A program made the translations under genes and the position numbers. Positions 1 through 9,800 of a DNA stretch of 64,000 nucleotides are shown here, in pieces. This stretch comes from Microcoleus sp. FACHB-68 (GTDB taxonomy: Bacteria > Cyanobacteriota > Cyanobacteriia > Cyanobacteriales > Oscillatoriaceae). The DNA lies in assembly GCF_014695715.1 (NCBI RefSeq), contig NZ_JACJOT010000008.1:930001-994000 (forward strand). The letters are read 5' to 3'. A model generated the notes under the pieces. It saw nothing but the letters and a program-made list of their open reading frames with translations. It did no database searches and was not told the DNA's origin. The stretch's first letter is position 1; each line of letters begins with the position of its first letter.

Positions 1-1
1 T

Positions 2-2608
2 AATGATGCGCCAACGATTAGCGATGTCGCTGACCAATTTACCACTCCAGACACTCCCACTGGGCCGATTCCATTCACTATCGGTGATGTGGATACTGAA
101 CTGGCGAATTTAACCGTCACCGCGACTTCTTCCAATCCGGCTTTGGTGGCAGATGCCGATATTACACTGATCGGCACCGGCCCTGAGCGCAAGGTGACAG
201 TGACTCCAATTGCCGGCCAAGTGGGCACCACCACCATCACACTCGCTGTTAGCGACGGGGTGACAACGACAACCGATACATTTAATCTGGCAGTTTATAC
301 GCCAATTGCGCCTAATGACATTACCCGGAAGGTGTTGTTAAGTAGCCCCTTGCAAATTACTCCTGCAGAACTGCTGGCTAACGACATCGATCCCATCGGC
401 CAAGGACTGACGATTACTGCCGTGTCCGATGCTGTCAATGGCACGGTAGCTATGGACCCACAAACTGGGCTGATTACTTTCCAGGCAATTAGGGATTTTT
501 CGGGAATCGGCTCTTTTACCTACACCGTGCAAGATAGCAATGGGGGCACGGCAACAGCGACAGTCACAGTACCGATTACTCCTGTAGTAGAGTTGGCTTC
601 AATTGCTACAAACACGAACGTGCCGGTGGGAACCGGCGGCTTTCCCATTAACGGCGAAACACCCGGAGACAATGCCGGTAATTCGGTGAGCGGCATCGGG
701 GATCTCAATGGTGATGGCCTTACAGACATGATTGTTGCCACGAACCAAGCCGACCCCGACGGCTTGGTTAATGCCGGCAAAGCTTATGTGGTTTATGGCA
801 AGGCAGATCCCGCTCCAATTAATTTAACCGATGTCAATGCCGGCATCGGCGGCTTTGCCATCAGCGGCGAGGCGGAAAATGACCAAGCCGGTCATGAGGT
901 CAGTGGGGCGACGGATTTCAATGGCGATGGTGTTGTCGATGTGATTATCGGCGCTCGCTATGCTGACGTTGGTGCCCTTGGCAATGCCGGCAAAGCTTAT
1001 ATTGTCTACGGAAAGACAGACGGCACCCCTGTTCCTTTAACCCAAGTGGCAGCCGGCACCGGCGGCGCAGTTCTCTTAGGTCAGGCGGGAGCCGATCAGC
1101 TCGGCAATTCCGTGAGTGAGGCAGGGGATGTCAATGGCGATGGCATTGGAGATGTAATTATCGGTGCACCCAGCGCGGCTGTTGGTGCAACTATCTCTAC
1201 TGGGAAATCCTATGTGGTATTTGGTAGAGCAAATGGCACTGCACCCTCAATTAGCGATGTTGTTGCCGGTATTGGCGGTTTTGTGATCAACGGCGAAGCG
1301 ATCGATGATCAGTCAGGTCAGTCTGTCAGGTCAGCGGGGGATGTCAATGGCGACGGCCTAGCTGATGTGATTGTGGGTGCTCCGTTGGCCGATGCCGCCG
1401 GCGTGAATGACTCTGGCAAAGCCTACGTGGTTTTTGGTAAAGCTGATGGGACGGCGGTGAGTCTGGCTAATGTGACAGCCGGCACTGGCGGCTTTGTGAT
1501 CAACGGCATAGACCCAGGCACCCGTGCCGGTCGCTCCGTAAGTGGCGCTGGAGATGTCAATGGCGATGGTTTTTCTGACCTAGTCATCGGTGCTCGTGGT
1601 ACTAACAATACGGCTGCCGGCAATTCTTATGTGGTGTTTGGTAAGGCAGAGGGGACAGCCGTCAATCTCACTGCCGTGGAAGCCGGTACCGGCGGCTTTG
1701 TTATCAACGGTGAGCCAACGAATGACACCACAGGGCGTCCGGTGCGGTCGGCAGGGGATATTAACGCAGATGGCCTTGCTGATATTATTTTGGGCGCGAG
1801 TATTGCGGATGTAAATGGCCCTCAATCTGGGAAAGCCTACGTGATCTTCGGCAAAACTGGCACTGAGGCGCTTAACTTGAATGAAGTGGCTACCGGCATG
1901 GGCGGGTTTGCCATTAACGGGGAGTCGCCGCAAGACTTGGCCGGTACTGGAGTCAGGCGGGCCGGAGATGTCAATGGCGATGGCTTCTTGGATGTGATTG
2001 TGGGTGCTCCAGGGACGACCCCGAACAATGCTGCAGGAAGATCCTACGTGGTTCATGGGGGCGATTTTACCGGCTCTGTGACCCAGCAGGGAGGTGCCGG
2101 TGCTGATGTTCTCACCGGCACGGCGGCGGCGGATGTTCTCGTTGGTGGTGGCGGCAACGATACCCTCACGGGTGCCGGCGGTGCGGATGTTCTCTATGGT
2201 GGCCCTGGTAATGACATTCTGGGAGTCAGCGATGGCAGTTTCATTCGTGTCGATGGTGGCACCGGCACCGATACCCTGCGCCTTGATGGAGCCGGTTTCA
2301 ATCTCGACTTGGCAGCGATTTCTAATATTCGGATGTCTAGCATTGAGCAAATTGATCTCACGGGTGCTGCCACCAACAGCTTGGGACTGACTCGTCTGGA
2401 ACTTTTCGCTCTGACGGATACCAACAAGCAGCTCATTGTTAATGGCATTGCGGGTAATGTGGTGAGCTTACAGGATCAAGGCTGGACGCTTGCCGGTCAA
2501 AGTGCCCTGAATGGCATCACCTACAACCAGTACAGCAACGGCAATGCTTCCCTGTTAATGGATACAGACATTACCGTGCAAAACTTTAACCAAAATGCTG
2601 CTGTGTAA
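2..2608 (+). CDS. Secreted FG-GAP / RTX calcium-binding repeat protein, 3' part (5' end outside window)
   Basis: The reading frame is open from base 2, so this is the C-terminal part of a larger protein; the first ATG at 89 is internal. The first ~170 residues look like Ig/cadherin-like tandem domains (NDAPTI...; SFTYTVQDSNGG). Seven FG-GAP-type repeats follow, each with a GDxNGDGxxDxIxGA core and a GKAYVVxGK end, as in integrin alpha propellers. Next come RTX nonapeptides (GGxGxDxLxGG, about bases 2090-2230) and a ~120-residue C-terminal region. RTX repeats bind calcium and usually mark type I secretion, so a surface or released adhesin-like role is inferred. No T1SS genes lie in the window. 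The 764 bases that follow have no gene but contain two hairpins. Confidence 0.85.
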   Translation, partial: NDAPTISDVADQFTTPDTPTGPIPFTIGDVDTELANLTVTATSSNPALVADADITLIGTGPERKVTVTPIAGQVGTTTITLAVSDGVTTTTDTFNLAVYTPIAPNDITRKVLLSSPLQITPAELLANDIDPIGQGLTITAVSDAVNGTVAMDPQTGLITFQAIRDFSGIGSFTYTVQDSNGGTATATVTVPITPVVELASIATNTNVPVGTGGFPINGETPGDNAGNSVSGIGDLNGDGLTDMIVATNQADPDGLVNAGKAYVVYGKADPAPINLTDVNAGIGGFAISGEAENDQAGHEVSGATDFNGDGVVDVIIGARYADVGALGNAGKAYIVYGKTDGTPVPLTQVAAGTGGAVLLGQAGADQLGNSVSEAGDVNGDGIGDVIIGAPSAAVGATISTGKSYVVFGRANGTAPSISDVVAGIGGFVINGEAIDDQSGQSVRSAGDVNGDGLADVIVGAPLADAAGVNDSGKAYVVFGKADGTAVSLANVTAGTGGFVINGIDPGTRAGRSVSGAGDVNGDGFSDLVIGARGTNNTAAGNSYVVFGKAEGTAVNLTAVEAGTGGFVINGEPTNDTTGRPVRSAGDINADGLADIILGASIADVNGPQSGKAYVIFGKTGTEALNLNEVATGMGGFAINGESPQDLAGTGVRRAGDVNGDGFLDVIVGAPGTTPNNAAGRSYVVHGGDFTGSVTQQGGAGADVLTGTAAADVLVGGGGNDTLTGAGGADVLYGGPGNDILGVSDGSFIRVDGGTGTDTLRLDGAGFNLDLAAISNIRMSSIEQIDLTGAATNSLGLTRLELFALTDTNKQLIVNGIAGNVVSLQDQGWTLAGQSALNGITYNQYSNGNASLLMDTDITVQNFNQNAAV

Positions 2609-2702
2609 ATTTGTCAGGGTTTCTTCACATGAAAACAACGCAATTGCAGAGGTATCAATGAGCGGAACTGCATTTAATATGCACAAGTAGAAAAGGAGTT
2701 AT

Positions 2703-2760
2703 TGTCAGGAATCAATATTCATCTTACGTTTGCGTGCTAAATGAATATTGATTTCTGGCA
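2703..2760. repeat. Long inverted repeat downstream of the RTX gene
   Basis: Two 20-base arms (2703-2722 and 2741-2760) are complementary except for two positions that form G-T wobbles in RNA. The loop is 18 nt. The core ATCAATATTCAT / ATGAATATTGAT is perfect. No T-tract follows, so it may be an RNA-processing hairpin or a small palindromic element rather than a terminator. Confidence 0.6.
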
Positions 2761-2874
2761 TTGACTCGCCGGGAGCTTAATTGACCAAATTATCTTTTGC
2801 TTCCTTTTCTTTCGGATTGTTGTTAATTAAATGTTTTTGTTTTCAAGATAAGGAAGTAACGACATTATTATCTC

Positions 2875-2922
2875 AAGCTACAGAGCATTTAAATGGCGCT
2901 TCTGTAGCTTTTAATTTTATCA
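2875..2922 (+). terminator. Rho-independent-type terminator after the RTX gene
   Basis: A perfect 10-bp stem (AAGCTACAGA at 2875-2884, TCTGTAGCTT at 2901-2910) is followed directly by a T-rich run. It lies 267 nt beyond the RTX stop. No gene lies between it and ppc. Confidence 0.6.
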
Positions 2923-3573
2923 TTGTACTCATTTTAACTATAAAATTTATAAGTAATTGAATTTAAAATTTAAGCATAGATTTAAATTTAACCTTAAATT
3001 TAAGAATGTGACATTTATTTAAATAACTACTAATTTAATTCTGTAAAACTCTATCTGTGAAAGATTTTGAGGTTAAAAATATAAAAATTAAAAGTGAATC
3101 AATCAAAGATTAAATGATTAACACTATTAAATCCGAATATTCATTAAAATGCCATAAGGAACCGTAAATTTTAGCTCTAGAGTAACCACCGGCAGCTAGG
3201 GAAGAATCAGTGATTTGCCTCAACCCAACCTAGACCCTTATAAGGAGCCACCTTAAGAGATTTAACAGCCAGTTTGGCTAAGGACTGCAAAAAACCATTC
3301 AAAACCGATTAGACAGATTAAAAAGTCGCCTTAAAATCGTAAAGCGCTCCGTATAGAACTCAATAGCGGTGTATGTCACCACCTCCTAGCCTCCTGGATC
3401 GCCCCTGGTACTGGAAAATTGGCATTATCACACAGACACGGGTTCCGGCGCTGGCACAACCAAAAATGTGCCGCATCAGAGGTAACAGAAATCTTATATG
3501 TTTCTTGAGAATACAAAAAGAAGAGTTAACCCCTAAAATTGTGAAGTATCCTAGCTCAGCCCGGAAAGAACCT
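2923..3573. other. AT-rich gene-free stretch upstream of ppc
   Basis: No convincing gene. The stretch is very AT-rich up to about 3150, then more balanced. It presumably carries the ppc promoter and leader. The frame of ppc stays open upstream to an ATG at 3373, but that extension (rich in Trp, Arg and Cys) does not resemble a PEPC N-terminus. Confidence 0.5.
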
Positions 3574-6500
3574 ATGAGTTCGCTACTCCACTCCTCAGAT
3601 CAGGCTATCAGCGTCACCTCAACCGACCTGTTCTTGCGACATCGCCTCAAAGTCGTGGAGGACTTATGGGAGTCTGTACTGCGATCCGAGTGTGGTCAGG
3701 AATTCGTAGACTTGTTGAGACGCCTGCGCGATCTGTGTTCCCCGGAAGGTCAAGCGCCCGATTTTATGGAATCGGAAGTCTTAAGCATTGTAGAAAAACT
3801 TGATCTCAATGATGCCATTCGAGCCGCCCGCGCCTTTGCCCTGTACTTCCAGCTGATCAATATCGTCGAACAGCACTATGAGCAACGAGAGCAACAGCTC
3901 GCCCAAGCCGGCGGCAAAGGAGTCGGATCTCAAATATTCCCCAAACCTGAAGTAGAAGCTCACAGTGGTGGCCCAGAAGCCGATTTACTCGAAAAAAGCT
4001 GGCACGAACCCAGCCAGCGACGCCGGGACATTGGCACCTTCGACACCCTATTTCCCAGGTTACAAAGCCTTAACGTGCCACCGAAACAGATCCAGAAATT
4101 GATCGAGCGTCTGGATATTCGGTTAGTGTTTACCGCTCACCCCACGGAAATTGTCCGCCAGACAATGCGGGCCAAGCAGCGGCGCATTGCCAAGATTCTG
4201 CAACAGCTTGACCAACAAGAGGAAAACACGACCACGTTGCCTGATCCGGCCCTGCTCATGGCCAACGCGGAAGCTAGCGTCACGGGGGTTTCTTCTTGGG
4301 AAGCCCAACTCCTGGACGAACAGCTGACCGAAGAAATCCGGCTTTGGTGGCGTACCGACGAGCTGCATCAGTTTAAACCAACCGTGCTTGATGAAGTAGA
4401 ATACACCCTCCACTACTTCAACGAAGTCCTGTTTGATGTGCTGCCCAAACTCTATCAGCGCCTGAAGCATTCATTGCAGGTGTCCTTCCCCTATTTGCAG
4501 CCACCGCGTCACAGCTTCTGTAATTTCGGTTCTTGGGTTGGCGCAGATCGAGACGGCAACCCTTCAGTCACACCGCAAATTACTTGGCAAACGGCTTGCT
4601 ATCAGCGCCATGTCGTTTTAGAAAAATACGCCCAGTCGCTGCGGCAGCTAACGGAGCTGTTGAGCTTGTCACTGCACTGGAGCGATGTTTTGCCAGAACT
4701 GCTGGAGTCGTTGGAACAAGACCGGCAGCAAATGCCAGAAATTTATGAGCAGCTAGCCATTCGCTATCGGCAGGAACCCTACCGTTTAAAACTTTCTTAC
4801 GTGCTCAAGCGGTTGGAAAACACCCGTGATCGCAACTGGCGTCTGTATAACGGTGATGATTGGCAGCGGCAAATTCGGGAAATCCCCGCCGTCCCCACTT
4901 ACCGCTCTGGCAACGACTTTTTGGCAGAATTACGGATGATTCAGCGTAACCTCTCCGCCACAGGTTTGAGCTGTCGCGAATTGGAAACGCTCATTTGTCA
5001 GGTGGAAATTTACGGGTTTACTTTGGCGCACCTGGATATGCGTCAAGAATCATCCCGTCACAGCGACACTATTAGCGAAATTGCTGAATACTTGCAAGTT
5101 TTGCCAAAGTGTTATAACGAATTGTCAGAATCAGAGCGCACGCTGTGGCTGGCAACTGAGTTGCAAACACGGCGACCGTTAATCCCAACTGAGCTGCCGT
5201 TTAGCGAAAAAACGAACGAGGCGGTTGAAACCTTCCGCATTTTACGAGCGCTTCAGCAAGAGTTTGGCCCAGAAATCTGCCAAACCTACGTGATTAGCAT
5301 GAGCCATGAGGCTAGCGACTTGTTAGAAGTGTTGCTACTGGCGAAGGAAGCCGGTCTTTACGATCCGGCCACCGGCATTAGCACCCTTCAAGTTGTGCCC
5401 TTATTTGAAACGGTAGAAGACCTCAAACGCGCGCCGGCAGTGATGACAAGTCTGTTTGAGTTGCCGCTGTATCGCGCCATGCTTGCCGGCGGCTATGAGA
5501 GATGGAAAAAGGAGAATGAAGAGAGCCAACTCAAGCAAGAGTCAACCGTTTTGAATTCTCAATTCTCAAATCAGAATTCTCTGCAAGAGGTGATGCTGGG
5601 CTACTCTGACAGCAATAAAGATTCAGGATTTCTTAGCAGCAACTGGGAGATTCATAAAGCTCAAAAAGCCTTACAAAATATTGCTGAGCCGTATGGAATT
5701 GGGTTGCGAATCTTCCACGGACGCGGGGGTTCTGTTGGGCGGGGTGGTGGCCCTGCTTATGAGGCGATTTTGGCGCAACCTTGCAACAGTATTGGCGGAC
5801 GAATCAAAATTACTGAACAGGGGGAAGTTTTAGCATCAAAATATACTCTGGCCGATTTAGCAATTTACAACTTAGAAAGCATTTCCGCTGCGGTCATTCA
5901 AGCAAGTTTGCTAGGCACCGGCTTTGATGATATCCAGCCTTGGAATGAAATTATGGAAGAGTTGTCGGCGCGTTCACGATCTCACTATCGTGATTTGATA
6001 TACGAGCAACCCGATTTCATCGAGTTCTTCCATCAAGTGACCCCCATCGACGAAATCAGCCAGTTGCAAATATCTTCGAGGCCGGCACGTCGCAGCAGCG
6101 GTAAAAAAGAGCTATCTAATTTACGGGCAATTCCTTGGGTGTTTAGCTGGACGCAAACCCGTTTCCTCCTCCCCTCTTGGTATGGAGTCGGCACGGCGCT
6201 GCAAAGCTTTTTGAACGAGCAACCAGAGGAGCACATGAAACTGTTGCGCTACTTTTACTTTAAATGGCCTTTCTTCAAAATGGTCATTTCCAAGGTAGAA
6301 ATGACGCTATCTAAAGTAGATTTGCAAATCGCTCATCACTACGTGCGCGAACTAGCAAAATCTGAAGATCAAGCTCGCTTTGAAGCGCTATTTGAACAAA
6401 TTGCGAGTGAATACCATCTCACTCGCGATTTAGTGCTGACGATCACGGGACACAAGCGACTTTTGGATGGCGATCCGGTTCTCCAACGTTCGGTGCAGCT

Positions 6501-6681
6501 GCGTAATGGAACGATTGTTCCCCTTGGTTTGTTGCAAGTTTCTTTGTTAAAACGTTTGCGCCAGCACAGCACGAGTTCGGTTCCTGGTGTGATCCACTCG
6601 CGCTATAGCAAAGCGGAATTACTGCGAGGTGCGCTGTTAACAATTAACGGCATTGCTGCCGGGATGCGGAATACAGGTTGA
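3574..6681 (+). CDS. ppc: Phosphoenolpyruvate carboxylase
   Basis: This enzyme catalyses PEP + bicarbonate to oxaloacetate + phosphate, the main anaplerotic carboxylation in cyanobacteria. All hallmarks are visible in 1035 residues: TAHPTE with the catalytic His at 189, [10 protein letters not shown] around Lys682, the [13 protein letters not shown] glycine loop at 714-726, and the C-terminal GMRNTG. I chose the ATG at 3574 because GGAAAGAA precedes it and the protein then starts near the Ser/Thr-rich N-terminus typical of cyanobacterial PEPC. The open frame could start 67 codons earlier at 3373. A ~25-residue hydrophilic insert ([10 protein letters not shown]... to ...NQNSLQ) sits just before the [10 protein letters not shown] motif. 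No phosphorylation-type plant N-terminus is seen. Confidence 0.97.
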   Translation: MSSLLHSSDQAISVTSTDLFLRHRLKVVEDLWESVLRSECGQEFVDLLRRLRDLCSPEGQAPDFMESEVLSIVEKLDLNDAIRAARAFALYFQLINIVEQHYEQREQQLAQAGGKGVGSQIFPKPEVEAHSGGPEADLLEKSWHEPSQRRRDIGTFDTLFPRLQSLNVPPKQIQKLIERLDIRLVFTAHPTEIVRQTMRAKQRRIAKILQQLDQQEENTTTLPDPALLMANAEASVTGVSSWEAQLLDEQLTEEIRLWWRTDELHQFKPTVLDEVEYTLHYFNEVLFDVLPKLYQRLKHSLQVSFPYLQPPRHSFCNFGSWVGADRDGNPSVTPQITWQTACYQRHVVLEKYAQSLRQLTELLSLSLHWSDVLPELLESLEQDRQQMPEIYEQLAIRYRQEPYRLKLSYVLKRLENTRDRNWRLYNGDDWQRQIREIPAVPTYRSGNDFLAELRMIQRNLSATGLSCRELETLICQVEIYGFTLAHLDMRQESSRHSDTISEIAEYLQVLPKCYNELSESERTLWLATELQTRRPLIPTELPFSEKTNEAVETFRILRALQQEFGPEICQTYVISMSHEASDLLEVLLLAKEAGLYDPATGISTLQVVPLFETVEDLKRAPAVMTSLFELPLYRAMLAGGYERWKKENEESQLKQESTVLNSQFSNQNSLQEVMLGYSDSNKDSGFLSSNWEIHKAQKALQNIAEPYGIGLRIFHGRGGSVGRGGGPAYEAILAQPCNSIGGRIKITEQGEVLASKYTLADLAIYNLESISAAVIQASLLGTGFDDIQPWNEIMEELSARSRSHYRDLIYEQPDFIEFFHQVTPIDEISQLQISSRPARRSSGKKELSNLRAIPWVFSWTQTRFLLPSWYGVGTALQSFLNEQPEEHMKLLRYFYFKWPFFKMVISKVEMTLSKVDLQIAHHYVRELAKSEDQARFEALFEQIASEYHLTRDLVLTITGHKRLLDGDPVLQRSVQLRNGTIVPLGLLQVSLLKRLRQHSTSSVPGVIHSRYSKAELLRGALLTINGIAAGMRNTG

Positions 6682-6713
6682 GCTGTTAAACAGCAGAAAC
6701 AAAAGGGAATACT

Positions 6714-6832
6714 AGGAGGAATATGGGTTCTAGAAAAGTTGCTCCAACCGCAAACGCTTAAGTCGCGTGTCAACGTTGAGCAAACTTTTTATGAACCCAT
6801 CTTGTTGCAACGACAACTAAATCATTCCTCCT
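6714..6832 (+). promoter_or_regulatory. Structured leader with a 12-codon mini-ORF upstream of the hybrid kinase
   Basis: AGGAGGAAT (6714-6722) pairs perfectly with ATTCCTCCT (6824-6832), and ATGGGTTC (6723-6730) pairs with GAACCCAT (6793-6800), so the pairings are nested. The AGGAGG is a consensus Shine-Dalgarno, and an ATG at 6723 opens a 12-codon frame ending in TAA. The fold would bury both. The large kinase gene starts 18 nt beyond the distal arm. A regulatory leader is an inference. Confidence 0.35.
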
Positions 6833-6850
6833 AACCCTAACCCCAACCGC

Positions 6851-9800
6851 ATGATCGCACTGTCAGGCTACAAAATTACTGAAGAACTTGTTTCAGGAAT
6901 CAGAACCGTTATCTATCGGGGACGCGACGAGCGAGCACAAAGGCCGGTTATCGTTAAAACCCTCAAATCAGATTATCCCACCCTTGAAGAAATTACTCGC
7001 TTAAGGCAAGAATATACGCTTGCTAAAAATTTTGATTGTGAAGGAATTGTCAAAGCTTATAGTTTAGAAAAAGACCGCAACAGTTTTGCTTTAGTCATAG
7101 AAGATTTTGGCGGCCAGTCCCTTGCGGAATACCTCGCTGAGCAAAAAATTCAACTCGTAGAAGTGCTACGGATAGCAATTGCTTTGGCAGAAGCTTTAGA
7201 TTATTTGCATAAAATCCCGATCATTCATAAAGATATTAAACCTTCCAATATTATTATTAATCCAGTTACGAAAAAAGTTAAATTAACAGATTTTAGTAGT
7301 GCGTCTCGCCTGCATTTGCAGAATACAACCAGCAGCTCTTCCAATTTACTAGAAGGCACTCTGGCTTATATGTCACCGGAGCAAACTGGGAGGATGAACC
7401 GTTCGGTTGACTACCGGACAGATTTTTATTCTTTGGGTGTCACCTTATATGAGGTGCTAACAGGTGAGTTACCTTTTACAACGACCGATCCAATGGAATT
7501 GGTTCATTGTCATTTAGCTAAACAACCGCTGCCGGTTTGGAAAGTAAAAGCAATTCCCCAAGCGGTTTCTGATATTGTCATGAAGTTATTAGCCAAGACG
7601 GCTGAAGACAGATATCAAAGTGCCTTAGGATTAAAGTTTGATTTAGAAACTTGCTTGACTAAACTGCAAACATCGGGAAAAATTGAAAGCCTTGTTTTGG
7701 GTAAAAACGATTGGGGCAGCCAGCTTTTAATCCCACAAAAACTTTACGGGCGGGAAATTGAGGTGGATACGCTGATGGATGCCTTTGAGCGTGTCAGCGA
7801 AGGGGCAACCGAGCTTATGCTAGTTTCTGGTTATTCGGGAATTGGTAAAACTTCGGTTGTTCATGAAATTCATAAACCAATTGTCGGAGCACGGGGCTAC
7901 TTTATTGCCGGCAAGTTTGACCAATTTAAACGAAATATTCCTTATGCGGCTCTGATTCAAGCTTTGCAGGAATTGATTCGTCAATTATTAACAGAAAGCT
8001 CTGAAAAAATAGCGATTTGGAAAGAAAAGCTGTTAGAAGCTCTAGGACAGCAAGGGAATGTGATTATTGAAGTGATTCCCGAAGTGGAGCTGATCGTCGG
8101 TAAACAACCAGAATTAGCGCAACTGGGTGCTACTGAATCGCAAAATCGCTTCAACCGCGTGTTTCAACAATTCATTCATGTTTTTTGCCAATTTGAACAT
8201 CCCCTTGTTTTCTTTCTGGATGATTTACAGTGGGCGGATTCAGCCTCTTTAAAATTACTGCAACTCCTGAGCAATGATCCGGATAGTCACTTTTTATTAA
8301 TAATTGGCGCGTATCGAGATAATGAAGTTCATCCCACACATCCGTTAATTCAAACGCTGGAGAAGATTCAACAAGCCGGCACTGTGGTGAATAATATCAT
8401 CCTCCAGCCTTTGGATATTAATCATGTCACTCAATTAGTCGCTGAGACTTTAGGAGAAGGTGAGTGTGCTGGAGGAGAAGAGTGGCAGAGTGATTCTTCA
8501 AACCTCCTGATTACCTCTTCTCGCTCAAAACCGCTTGCCAAGCTACTTTTCAATAAAACGCAAGGAAATCCCTTCTTTTTAACCCAGCTTCTTAAAACTT
8601 TGTATTTAGAACATCTGCTGGTTTATCAGGCAAACACCGGCATCTGGCATTGGGACGTAGAAGAAATTCAAGCAATCGGAATTACGGATCGTAATATTGT
8701 TGAGTTAATTGCGAGAAATATTGGCAAGCTGCCAGAAACTACTCAAAACATTTTAAAATTAGCAGCTTGTGTTGGAAATAAATTTAATTTAGATGTTCTG
8801 GCAATTGTGAATGAGGAATCACCCACCGGCACCGCAGCTCAACTGTGGCCGGCACTTCAGGCGGGTCTCATTTTGCCGCTTTCAGAAACCTACAAAATTC
8901 CGCTAGTATTTAGACAGGAAGAATCAGAAGCCCTAACGCTTCATGATATTAAAGTTGATTACAAATTTTTACATGACAGGGTGCAGCAAGCCGCTTATTC
9001 TTTGATTCCGGAAGACCAGAAAAAAGCCACTCATCTGAAAATTGGTCAATTGCTGCTGCAGAAAACCAATATAGAAGAACGAAAAGAAAATATTTTTGCT
9101 TTAGTTAATCAATTAAATTTTGGCGTTGACTTACTCACGGTTCAGCAAGAAAAAGATGAACTAGCTAACCTGAACCTGATAGCCGGTCAAAAAGCAAAAG
9201 CAGCAACAGCTTATGAAGCGGCTTTGAAATATTTGAACGTTGCTTTATTACTCTTAGCGCCTGAAAGCTGGGAGAGTCAGTATGACTTAACGCTGGCACT
9301 TTATATCGAAACAGCAGAAGTAGACTACCTTAACACAAATTACGAACGGGCGGCACAGCTAGCTGAGATAGTTCTGCAAAAAGCGAAAGACATTTTAGAA
9401 AAAGTCAAAATCTATGAGCTGCAACTTCAGTTTTATATCGCTCAAGGTCAGATGTTAGAAGCGGTCGAAACATCTCTAGAAGTGTTGAATATGTTGGGAG
9501 TCTCGCTGCCTAAAAAAGAAAAAGAAATCATAAAGGCTACAAAAAAATTGCGTGCAGAGTTGGCAGATGAAATCGAAGATATTTTAGATTTAGCTAACTT
9601 GCCGGCGATGAGTGATCCCTATAAACTCTCGGCGATGCGACTTTTAATGAGTGTGAGCACTCCCGCTTATCTATGGCAACCGGCGTTGTTGACGCTGATC
9701 ATTTTCACAATGATTAAGCTATCAATTAAGCATGGAAATTCACCCCTAGCCGCTTATGCCTATGGTTATTACGGCGTGCTATTGTGCGGGGTTTACGTGG

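Noticed and set aside
1580-2350. 256-codon reverse-strand frame inside the RTX gene
   Set aside because: It is antisense to well-supported FG-GAP/RTX repeats; repeated GC-rich codons keep the opposite frame open.
3373-3573. 67-residue N-terminal extension of PEPC
   Set aside because: The extension is unlike PEPC, and a ribosome binding site fits the ATG at 3574.
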